Positions 1 through 6,800 of a DNA stretch of 64,000 nucleotides are shown piece after piece; the first letter of the stretch is position 1; each line of letters begins with the position of its first letter. Both the position numbers and the translations under genes were made by a program. Location: the NCBI RefSeq assembly GCF_031954525.1, contig NZ_CP134867.1:4092001-4156000 (forward strand). Reading direction: 5' to 3'. This DNA is from Dyella sp. BiH032. Its GTDB lineage: Bacteria > Pseudomonadota > Gammaproteobacteria > Xanthomonadales > Rhodanobacteraceae. The notes beneath the pieces were generated by a model. The model had not been told where the DNA came from, made no database searches, and saw nothing but the letters and a program-made list of their open reading frames with translations.

Positions 1-123
1 CGCCCCATCGCCAACAGCGGCGGCGCGGTCGGCTCGCCGCAATTGCTGCTATGGCAAGGCCGTGCCTTCGTAGCCTGGAACACCGCCGCCGGCTTCCGCC
101 TGGTGCCGACGGAGGCGCTCTGA
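1..123 (+). CDS. C-terminal fragment of an unidentified protein
   Basis: An open frame enters from the left edge and ends at a TGA that overlaps the ATG of the next gene (TGATG). The visible 40 residues include VGSPQLLLWQGRAFVAWNT and end in VPTEAL. The alternating hydrophobic and Gly/Trp pattern resembles the last blade of a beta-propeller, such as a BNR/sialidase-like protein, but the fragment is too short to name. The translational coupling suggests it forms an operon with the TlpA-like gene that follows. Confidence 0.6.
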   Translation, partial: RPIANSGGAVGSPQLLLWQGRAFVAWNTAAGFRLVPTEAL

Positions 124-584
124 TGCGTCGCACGCTGCTCGCCCTGCTCCTGGCCTTGCCGCTCGCGGCACAGGCGGCAGCACCTTCCGCACTGAAGGCG
201 GAGGACGTCCCCTCGCTGCTCAAGCCGCCCGCCCACGGCGTGCGGGTGCTGGCCTTGTGGTCGCTCGATTGCGCTTACTGCGAATCGAACCTGCAGGCGC
301 TGCTCAAGCTGCAGCGGGCGCACCCGCGCGAGATCGAACTGATCGCCGTCGCCACCGACAGCGTGGCCCAGCAAGATGCGCTCGCACAGCGTCTGCATGC
401 CGCCGGCGTCGATGCCCTGCCCGCACGCGCCTATGCCGAGGACACGCCCGACCGCATCAACTATCTGCTCGATCCCGACTGGGGCGGCGAACTGCCGCGC
501 ACCCTGATCATCCGCGCGGATGGCAAGCGCAGCGGCATCAGCGGGCAGTTGACGCCGGACAAGCTCGCAACCATCGCTCCCTGA
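123..584 (+). CDS. TlpA-like thioredoxin-fold protein, exported
   Basis: This 153-residue protein has a Sec signal peptide (about residues 1-19, ending AAQAAA) followed by a thioredoxin-like fold. The redox motif CAYC is at residues 50-53, in LWSLDCAYC, and a cis-proline candidate is Pro125 in GELPRTLII. Family knowledge (TlpA/ResA/DsbE) suggests a periplasmic thiol-disulfide oxidoreductase, although the substrate is unknown. I chose the ATG at 123 because it starts the signal peptide and overlaps the upstream stop codon. An in-frame ATG at 51 lies inside the upstream gene and would place a charged stretch before the signal peptide. No cytochrome c maturation genes are nearby, so a role there is not supported. 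Confidence 0.8.
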   Translation: MRRTLLALLLALPLAAQAAAPSALKAEDVPSLLKPPAHGVRVLALWSLDCAYCESNLQALLKLQRAHPREIELIAVATDSVAQQDALAQRLHAAGVDALPARAYAEDTPDRINYLLDPDWGGELPRTLIIRADGKRSGISGQLTPDKLATIAP

Positions 585-590
585 CGAGCA

Positions 591-634
591 CTCTCCCTCT
601 CCCCGCTGGAGAGGGGCTGGGGTGAGGAGCCGGG
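591..634. repeat. Dispersed palindromic repeat, family A
   Basis: The sequence ctctccctctcccc, then a short spacer, then gagaggggctggggtgagg forms an imperfect hairpin. Related copies in this window are at 3521-3554, 9365-9400 and 13648-13686. The element lies just after the TlpA-like gene stop codon and may act as a transcription terminator or mRNA 3' stabiliser. That role is inference. Confidence 0.6.
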
Positions 635-759
635 CGAAGCGTCAAGGGAAAACGAGCCTCTCCCTCCACATCCCGCCGTCCGACGTGGGCGTCCCTACCT
701 CACCGGTCCTGCCTCACCAACCTTGCCGGCCACCAGCCTCGCAATAGCGAAGCTCCTGC

Positions 760-1800
760 TTACTCGGCACTGCTCTCCGAAGCCGGCAACGGGTCGTGCG
801 TGCCGTCGTCCTCGTCGCCGTAGATCGCCACGTGCGGCGCGCCGTCGGCACCAATCCAGCCACGGAACATGCCATCCGTATTGAAAGGCATCGCCACATT
901 GCCGCTGGTATCCAGCGCGATCGCGCCGCCGTTGCCGCCCATCGACGGAATCTCCTGGTTGATCACTTCCGCGGCCGCGCGCTTCAGCGGCACGCGCATC
1001 TGCGTCACGCGCATGCAGATCTCGTGCGCCGCGACGGTGCGGATGTAGAACTCGCCCCAGCCGGTGCCCGACACCGCACAACCGTTGTTCGCATAGGTGC
1101 CGGCACCAATCAGCGGCGAATCGCCGACGCGGCCCCAGCGCTTGTTGGTCATGCCACCGGTCGACGTGCCCGCCGCGAGGCGGCCCTGCGCATCGAGCGC
1201 CACCGCGCCGACCGTACCGAAGTGCTTGGCCGTCTCCACATCTTCGTGAGCGCGGTGCTCGGCGTCTTCCTTCAGCGCCTTCTGCAATTGCTGCCAGCGC
1301 TCCTCCGTACGGAAATACGACGGATCGACCAATTCGATGCCCGCCTCCTTCGCGAACGCCTCGGCGCCATCGCCCACCAGCATCACGTGCGGGCTCTTCT
1401 CCATCACCGCGCGCGCCAGCAGAATCGGGTTCTTCACGCGATGCACGCCGGCGATCGCGCCGGCCTTCAGCGTGGAGCCGTCCATGATGGCCGCATCCAG
1501 TTCGTTCTTGCCGTCATGGGTAAAGACGGCGCCCCGGCCGGCGTTGAAGTTGGGATCGTTCTCCAGCACGGTGATCGCCGCGGTCACGGCGTCCATCGCT
1601 GCCTTGCCGGCTTTCAGCTGGGCGTAGCCGTTCTGCAGCGCCTGCGTCAACGCGGCGCGCACCGCCTTCTCGCGGGCCGGGTTCATGTCGCGCTTGATCA
1701 CGCCGGCCCCACCGTGGATCACCAGCACCGGTGTCGCAGCTTGGCTCATGGCGGAGGCTCCCAGGATGGCAAGGGCGGCAAGCAGGCGATGCAACTTCAC
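760..1800 (-). CDS. iaaA: Isoaspartyl peptidase/L-asparaginase, exported
   Basis: The 346-residue protein belongs to the Ntn-hydrolase plant-type asparaginase family, which removes isoaspartyl residues from dipeptides and hydrolyses L-asparagine. It has a signal peptide (about 1-21, ending AMSQA), the N-terminal VIHGGAG motif (27-33), the NAGRGAVFT segment near 86-94, and the autocleavage site HFGTVG, where Thr196 becomes the nucleophile after self-processing into alpha and beta chains. TSTGGMTNKRWGRVGDSPLIGAG matches the substrate-binding part of the beta chain. The start is a GTG at 1800 preceded by gggag at 7-8 bases. The signal peptide points to periplasmic action, unlike cytoplasmic E. 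coli IaaA. The gene is divergent from the CoA-transferase across 198 bp. Confidence 0.88.
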   Translation of the reverse strand: MKLHRLLAALAILGASAMSQAATPVLVIHGGAGVIKRDMNPAREKAVRAALTQALQNGYAQLKAGKAAMDAVTAAITVLENDPNFNAGRGAVFTHDGKNELDAAIMDGSTLKAGAIAGVHRVKNPILLARAVMEKSPHVMLVGDGAEAFAKEAGIELVDPSYFRTEERWQQLQKALKEDAEHRAHEDVETAKHFGTVGAVALDAQGRLAAGTSTGGMTNKRWGRVGDSPLIGAGTYANNGCAVSGTGWGEFYIRTVAAHEICMRVTQMRVPLKRAAAEVINQEIPSMGGNGGAIALDTSGNVAMPFNTDGMFRGWIGADGAPHVAIYGDEDDGTHDPLPASESSAE

Positions 1801-1998
1801 GGTCGTTCTCCCCGATGGACGGGGCGAGTATAGCCAGCGAAATGGCCGTACTCAGCCGAATGGCAACGGCTGCGTGACGGACTCCGCCATGCCTCGCCCG
1901 GACCCCGCCTCCGCGTGCATGGACCTTGGTACAGCATGAGTCCTCCCGGTTCCGTCGTATCCTAGGCAGCTGGCTCTCCCCTGCTAGAAGGCATTGCA

Positions 1999-3354
1999 AT
2001 GGACAAGGTTTATGCAAGCGCGGCGAAGGCTCTCGACGGCCTGCTGTTCGACGACATGACCATCGCCGCCGGCGGCTTCGGCCTGTGCGGCATTCCCGAG
2101 AACCTGATCGCGGCGCTGCTGGCGGCGGGCACCAAGGGATTGACCATCGTCGGCAACAACGCCGGGGTGGACGACTTCGGCATGGGCCCGCTGCTCAAGA
2201 CCCGCCAGGTCCGGCGCGTGTACGCCTCTTACGTGGGCGAGAACAAGGAGTTCGAGCGCCAGGTGCTGGCCGGCGAGCTGGAACTGCACCTGGTACCGCA
2301 GGGCACCCTGGCCGAGAAGCTGCGCGCCGGCGGCGCGGGCATCCCCGGCTTCTACACGCGCACCGCGTTCGGCACCAAGCTCGCCGAGGGCAAGGAAACC
2401 AAGGTCTTCGATGGCAAGGAATACGTGCTGGAAGAAGCGATCCATGCCGACGTGTCCATCGTGAAGGCATGGAAGGGCGACCGGCTCGGCAACCTCGTCT
2501 TCCGCAAGACCGCGCGCAACTTCAATCCGATGATCGCCACCTGCGGCAAGATCTGCGTGGCCGAAGTGGAAGAACTGGTTGAGGTGGGCGAGCTCGATCC
2601 GGACCAGATTCACGTGCCGGGCATCTATGTCGACCGCATCGTCAAGGGTCCGTCGTACGAGAAGCGCATCGAGTTCCGCACCGTTGCCGGCGCCAATACC
2701 GGCAAGGAGAGCCCGATCCGCATCGCCATGGCGCAGCGCGCGGCGAAAGAGCTGCGGGACGGCTTCTACGTCAATCTCGGCATCGGCATCCCCACGCTCG
2801 TCGCCAACTACATCCCGCAGGGTATCGACGTCACGCTGCAATCGGAAAACGGCCTGCTCGGCATCGGCCCGTTCCCGGACGACGCACACGTCGACCCCGA
2901 CCTGATCAATGCCGGCAAGCAGACCATCACCAGCCTGCCCGGCTCCAGCTTCTTCTCCAGCGCCGAATCGTTCGCGATGATCCGCGGCGGCCACATCGAC
3001 CTGTCCATCCTGGGCGGCTTGGAGGTCTCCTGCACCGGCGATCTCGCCAACTGGATGGTGCCGGGCAAGATGGTCAAGGGCCCCGGCGGCGCCATGGACC
3101 TGGTCAGCGGCGTGAAGCGCGTGGTCGTGCTGATGGAGCACACCGCGAAGGACGGCTCGCCCAAGATCAAGGACCAGTGCGATCTGCCGCTCACCGGCAA
3201 GCAGGTGGTCGACCTGATCATCACCGACCTATGCGTGTTCGAGGTCGAGAAGGGCAAGGGCCTTACCCTGATCGAGCTGCAGGAAGGCGTGACGGTGGAA
3301 GAGGTGAAGGCGAAGACCGGCTGCGATTTCACCGTGGCGTCGACGCTGGGGTGA
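1999..3354 (+). CDS. Single-chain succinyl-CoA:3-ketoacid CoA-transferase (A-B fusion)
   Basis: The 451-residue protein transfers CoA from succinyl-CoA to acetoacetate, in ketone-body or polyhydroxybutyrate-derived acetoacetate use. Residues 1 to about 232 match subunit [14 protein letters not shown] near 25-37, GNNAG at 52-56, and [20 protein letters not shown] near 183-202. Residues from about 243 match subunit [21 protein letters not shown] and [13 protein letters not shown], whose Glu283 is the expected catalytic residue that forms the CoA thioester. In most bacteria the halves are two genes (scoA/scoB, lpsI/lpsJ). Here a linker of about 10 residues joins them in frame, as in animal SCOT. 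The start ATG at 1999 has agaagg 7 bases upstream. A missed stop or sequencing error at the junction is the main alternative to a real fusion. Confidence 0.88.
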   Translation: MDKVYASAAKALDGLLFDDMTIAAGGFGLCGIPENLIAALLAAGTKGLTIVGNNAGVDDFGMGPLLKTRQVRRVYASYVGENKEFERQVLAGELELHLVPQGTLAEKLRAGGAGIPGFYTRTAFGTKLAEGKETKVFDGKEYVLEEAIHADVSIVKAWKGDRLGNLVFRKTARNFNPMIATCGKICVAEVEELVEVGELDPDQIHVPGIYVDRIVKGPSYEKRIEFRTVAGANTGKESPIRIAMAQRAAKELRDGFYVNLGIGIPTLVANYIPQGIDVTLQSENGLLGIGPFPDDAHVDPDLINAGKQTITSLPGSSFFSSAESFAMIRGGHIDLSILGGLEVSCTGDLANWMVPGKMVKGPGGAMDLVSGVKRVVVLMEHTAKDGSPKIKDQCDLPLTGKQVVDLIITDLCVFEVEKGKGLTLIELQEGVTVEEVKAKTGCDFTVASTLG

Positions 3355-3520
3355 GTCATATCTCCATGGTGAAGGCATTCCTTCTCCCCAAGCGGAGAAG
3401 TGGCCGGTCTCACGGCGATTCTCTTCGGTCACCGTGGATGACGAGCGTGAGCACGTGCAAGGAGTTTGATCGGGCGTAGGCTTGCTGCGGGCTCGCCGCT
3501 TCTGCGCTCCGCAGGTTCCC

Positions 3521-3554
3521 CTCACCCCAGCCCTCCCCCCGCCGGGGAGAGGGA
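3521..3554. repeat. Dispersed palindromic repeat, family A
   Basis: The sequence ctcaccccagccctcccccc is followed by gccggggagaggga, another copy of the repeat near 591-634. It lies between the CoA-transferase and the convergent histidine kinase gene. A shorter relative, ccttctccccaagcggagaag, occurs at about 3379-3399. Confidence 0.6.
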
Positions 3555-3566
3555 GCCGAAAGCTTG

Positions 3567-4550
3567 TTACGCCACGCTTGCCGGCAACGGTTGCGGAAAA
3601 CGGATGCGCGCGATGTGCTGATGGTCGTCGCGCGTCTGCAATTCCAGCGGCCAGGCGAAGCGCTCGCTGATGCGCTGCGCGATCGCCAGCTCGAAGCCGT
3701 GGCGATCCACTTTGTCCGGACCTGGCGTCACCTTGTTGGCCACCGTCACGGCGCCGGGGAGTACGGTGATCACGATGGTGCCCTCTTCCGCCTGCTGGCA
3801 GGCGTTGCGGATCAGCTGCCAGCACAGCACCGCGAACACGCGCGGCGAACCGTGCAGCGCGAAGCGCGCCGGCTCGTCCAGGCGCAGCGTCACGGGGCGC
3901 CCTTCCAGCAGCTCACGCACGTCGCGCAGTTCGCGCTCCAGTACGTCGTTGACCACGAAGTCCTCTTCCGTGAGCCCCTTGTCCGATTCGCGCGCAAGGA
4001 TCAACAACGCTTCGACCAGCGCCTCCATCTCGCGCGTCGCGCGCTTGATGCGCTGCACCGAGCGCTGGCCGAACTCGCCCAGCGTGGGCTCGTCCGCCAG
4101 CATGTCGGCCGACATCTTGATCACCGTGAGCGGGCTGCGCAGCTCGTGGCTGGCATCGCGGGTGAAGTTGCGCTCGCGCTGGTTGTAGCCGGCGATGCGG
4201 CTGGCGAAGCTGTAGAGGCCTTCGGCCAGCACCGCCACGTCCGCGTCCGCGCGGCGCGGCAGATGGCCGGGCGTCCATTCGCCCAGGTCGGCCTTGCGCT
4301 CGTCCCAGGTGCGCACGGCGCTGGCCAGGCGCCGCACCTGCCGCCATTGCCTGCGTGCGATCAACCACGCGGTCGCGCCCACCACCACGATCAGGCCCAG
4401 CACCGCCGAGGCAGGCAGCACGTGCGTCACGCCCAGCGCGCAAAGGCCGGCCACCGCCACCGTCTGCATGCCGAACAACCAGGCCATGCGGCGGTGGAAG
4501 GCGCCGCGATGGGCGCCGTCCGTCGCGGGGGGAGGAAACGGTGTTGCCAT
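3567..4550 (-). CDS. Membrane sensor histidine kinase with a reduced ATP-binding domain
   Basis: The 327-residue protein has two membrane segments (about 24-42 and 47-66) with almost no periplasmic loop between them, then a linker, a dimerisation domain with phospho-acceptor His135 in DASHELRSPLTV, and a short catalytic domain. The N-box is recognisable (LIRNA, Asn249). The usual G1 motif (DxGxG) is not seen, and the G2 region reads HGFELA (284-289) instead of a GxGxG-type loop, so ATP binding may be weak or unusual. It lies 5 bp downstream of the response regulator gene on the same strand, and the two form an operon. The signal is unknown. The tiny periplasmic loop suggests sensing within or under the membrane. 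Confidence 0.85.
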   Translation of the reverse strand: MATPFPPPATDGAHRGAFHRRMAWLFGMQTVAVAGLCALGVTHVLPASAVLGLIVVVGATAWLIARRQWRQVRRLASAVRTWDERKADLGEWTPGHLPRRADADVAVLAEGLYSFASRIAGYNQRERNFTRDASHELRSPLTVIKMSADMLADEPTLGEFGQRSVQRIKRATREMEALVEALLILARESDKGLTEEDFVVNDVLERELRDVRELLEGRPVTLRLDEPARFALHGSPRVFAVLCWQLIRNACQQAEEGTIVITVLPGAVTVANKVTPGPDKVDRHGFELAIAQRISERFAWPLELQTRDDHQHIARIRFPQPLPASVA

Positions 4551-4555
4551 CCTCG

Positions 4556-5356
4556 TTACTTGGAGAAGGCCACCTGGCTCTTGGATGAGGAACGATCACC
4601 CGCATCCAGCGGCGCACGCGACAGATCCAGGCCGGACTTCGTCCCCGGGGTTTCCGCTTCCAGATCGGCCAGGCGATAGCCCGCCGAGTGGATGGTATGC
4701 AGCAGCGGCCGGTCGAAGGGTTTGTCGATCACGCGGCGCAGGTTGTACAGGTGCGAGCGCAGCGTGTCCGAGTCGGGCAGCGTGTCGCCCCAGATCTCCC
4801 GCTCGATGTCGCGCCGGCTCACCACGCGCGGCGATTCGCGCATCAAGATCGCCAGCAGCTTCAGGCCGATCGGCGACACGGTCAGTTCCTTGCCCGCGCG
4901 GGTCAGCCGCAGCGTCGCGGTATCCAGGGTCATGTCGCCCACGGTGAGCACTTCGGTGGACACCTGGCGGCGGTCGCGGCGGATCAGCGCGCGCAGGCGC
5001 GCTTCCAGCTCGCGCACCTCGAACGGCTTGACCAGGTAGTCGTCGGCACCGGACTCCAGGCCGACCAGCTTGTCCTCCAGCGTGTCGCGCGCGGTCAGCA
5101 TCAGCACGGGCGTCGACTTCTTCGCTTCCTTGCGCAGCTTGCGGCATACCTCCAGGCCATCCATGCCCGGCAGCATCAGATCCAGGACCACCACGTCGTA
5201 GCTGTTGGTCACCGCCAGGTGCAGCGCACTGACGCCGTCGGACGCGTAGTCCACCGAGTAGCCACGCCGCTCCAGGAATTCGCCGACCATTTCGGCGATC
5301 TGGCGGTTGTCCTCCACCAACAGGATCAGGCCAGATTGTTCGTCGCGTGAACTCAT
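4556..5356 (-). CDS. OmpR-family response regulator
   Basis: The 266-residue protein has a receiver domain (about 10-125) with acidic pair Glu15/Asp16, phospho-acceptor Asp59 in VVVLDLMLPG and the conserved Lys in YLVKPFE. A winged-helix DNA-binding domain follows (about 137-232), with RSHLYNLRRVIDK as recognition-helix region and HTIHSAGYRL as wing. It ends with a polar tail of about 35 residues beyond the usual YRL end, rich in Ser, Asp and Lys. The start at 5356 has an excellent aggaggt about 5 bases upstream. It is co-transcribed with the histidine kinase gene. The target genes are not evident from the sequence. Confidence 0.92.
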   Translation of the reverse strand: MSSRDEQSGLILLVEDNRQIAEMVGEFLERRGYSVDYASDGVSALHLAVTNSYDVVVLDLMLPGMDGLEVCRKLRKEAKKSTPVLMLTARDTLEDKLVGLESGADDYLVKPFEVRELEARLRALIRRDRRQVSTEVLTVGDMTLDTATLRLTRAGKELTVSPIGLKLLAILMRESPRVVSRRDIEREIWGDTLPDSDTLRSHLYNLRRVIDKPFDRPLLHTIHSAGYRLADLEAETPGTKSGLDLSRAPLDAGDRSSSKSQVAFSK

Positions 5357-5371
5357 CCTTACCTCCTAGCG

Positions 5372-5387
5372 CTTCACATTGGTGAAA
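5372..5387. promoter_or_regulatory. Inverted repeat before the response regulator gene
   Basis: The near-perfect palindrome cTTCACattgGTGAAag lies about 15 bases upstream of the response-regulator start codon, just before its ribosome binding site. It could be an operator, for example for autoregulation, or an mRNA hairpin. Neither role is proven. Confidence 0.35.
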
Positions 5388-5464
5388 GCTAACTTTGCGC
5401 GGGGTGAGCAGCGTGTGAAACGTTTTCGCGAGCGTTCAGCCTATACCCAAAAAGGGCTACCCGG

Positions 5465-6097
5465 TCACTTTTTCGGGTGTTCTTTCAGCAGCGGATTCAG
5501 CGCCGACCAGACGTTCTCGAGCACCTTCGGCTCGCCCACCGCCTTGGGGTGCAGGCCGTCGTCCTGCATCAGCGCGGGGTCCAGGGCCACGCCCTCCAGC
5601 AGGAACGGCACCAGCGCGGTGCGTTTCTGGGTCGAAAGCTCGCGGTATACCGCGCGCAGGCCGTCGCGGTACTGTGGCCCATAGTTCACCGGCAGCTCGA
5701 TGCCCAGCAGCAGCACCCGGGCGCCGGCCTTCTGCGCGGCATCGATCATGCTTGCCAGGTTCTCGCGCAGGGCCGCCAGCGGCAGGCCGCGCAGGCCATC
5801 GTTGGCGCCCAGTTCCAGCACCACCACACCCGGACGATATTTTTCCAGCAGCGCCGGCAGCCGGTTCCGCCCGCTCAGCGAGGTTTCGCCGCTGATGCTG
5901 GCATTGATCGCTGTCCAGCCCGGCTCCATCTGCCCTAGACGTACTTCCAGCAGATGCACCCAGCCCTGGTCGGCCGCAATGTTGTGTGCCGCCGAGAGCG
6001 AGTCGCCCAGCACCAGCACCGTCTTTGTCGGCGCCGCCGTCGCAGCGCCCCCGCAGCCCAGCCACAGCAGCAGTACCAGCCAGAGGATTCGACGCAT
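5465..6097 (-). CDS. tesA: Acyl-CoA thioesterase I / lysophospholipase / arylesterase
   Basis: This 210-residue SGNH (GDSL) hydrolase acts in the periplasm on acyl-CoA, lysophospholipid and aryl-ester substrates. It has a signal peptide (about 1-22), nucleophile Ser33 in LGDSLSAAHN, block II Gly in NASISGETS (about 65-73), block III GAND (97-100) and the catalytic Asp180/His183 pair in DDGLHP. The length matches E. coli TesA. The start codon at 6097 shares two bases with the start codon of divergent ybbA (the CATG at 6095-6098), so each gene's promoter must lie inside the other. The tesA-ybbA-ybbP neighbourhood is conserved with E. coli. Confidence 0.93.
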   Translation of the reverse strand: MRRILWLVLLLWLGCGGAATAAPTKTVLVLGDSLSAAHNIAADQGWVHLLEVRLGQMEPGWTAINASISGETSLSGRNRLPALLEKYRPGVVVLELGANDGLRGLPLAALRENLASMIDAAQKAGARVLLLGIELPVNYGPQYRDGLRAVYRELSTQKRTALVPFLLEGVALDPALMQDDGLHPKAVGEPKVLENVWSALNPLLKEHPKK

Positions 6098-6800
6098 GAG
6101 CGAAATTTCCCGTCCGCTTCTCGAAGCCCGCGATGTTAGCAAGTCGGTGCGCGGGCCCGAGGGACAGCTCGACATCCTCCGCGGGGTCAGCCTGGCGGTG
6201 CATCCGGGCGAAAGCTTCGCCATCGTCGGCGCGTCCGGCTCGGGCAAGACCACCCTGCTGGGCCTGCTGGCCGGGCTGGACGTGCCCAGCGGCGGCCACG
6301 TCGCGCTGGACGGCCACGCGCTGGAAAGCCTGGACGAGGAGGCCCGCGCGGATCTGCGGCGGCGCCTGGTCGGTTTTGTCTTCCAATCGTTTCATTTGCT
6401 GCCGGCACTCACCGCCGAGGAAAACGTCATGCTGCCGCTGGAACTGGAAGGCCGCGATGACGCGCGTCCCCGCGCCCGCGAAGCCCTCGAAGCCGTCGGC
6501 CTGGGCGCCCGCCGCCGCCATTACCCCGCGCAACTTTCGGGTGGCGAGCAGCAGCGCGTGGCGATCGCCCGCGCTTTCGTGCACGGCCCTCGCCTGCTGT
6601 TCGCGGACGAACCCACCGGCAATCTGGACCAGCGCACCGGCCACCACGTCAGCGACCTGCTGTTCGCGCTGAACCGCGATCACCGCACCACCCTCGTGCT
6701 GGTCACCCACGACCCGCTGCTGGCCGAGCGCTGCGAACGCCGGGTAGAGCTGCACGAAGGCCGCGTGATCGCGCGCGGCCCGGCGGAGCTCACCGCATGA
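6096..6800 (+). CDS. ybbA: ABC transporter ATP-binding protein YbbA
   Basis: The 234-residue ATPase belongs to the MacB/LolD type. It has Walker [10 protein letters not shown], a Q-loop in [21 protein letters not shown], signature motif [14 protein letters not shown], Walker [13 protein letters not shown] and a switch His in VLVTHDP. It pairs with the FtsX-type permease that follows with an ATGA overlap. The family drives mechanotransmission or lipoprotein/toxin handling across the inner membrane. The precise YbbAP substrate is not established here. The start was chosen at 6096 because the frame upstream is the antisense of tesA. Confidence 0.93.
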   Translation: MSEISRPLLEARDVSKSVRGPEGQLDILRGVSLAVHPGESFAIVGASGSGKTTLLGLLAGLDVPSGGHVALDGHALESLDEEARADLRRRLVGFVFQSFHLLPALTAEENVMLPLELEGRDDARPRAREALEAVGLGARRRHYPAQLSGGEQQRVAIARAFVHGPRLLFADEPTGNLDQRTGHHVSDLLFALNRDHRTTLVLVTHDPLLAERCERRVELHEGRVIARGPAELTA

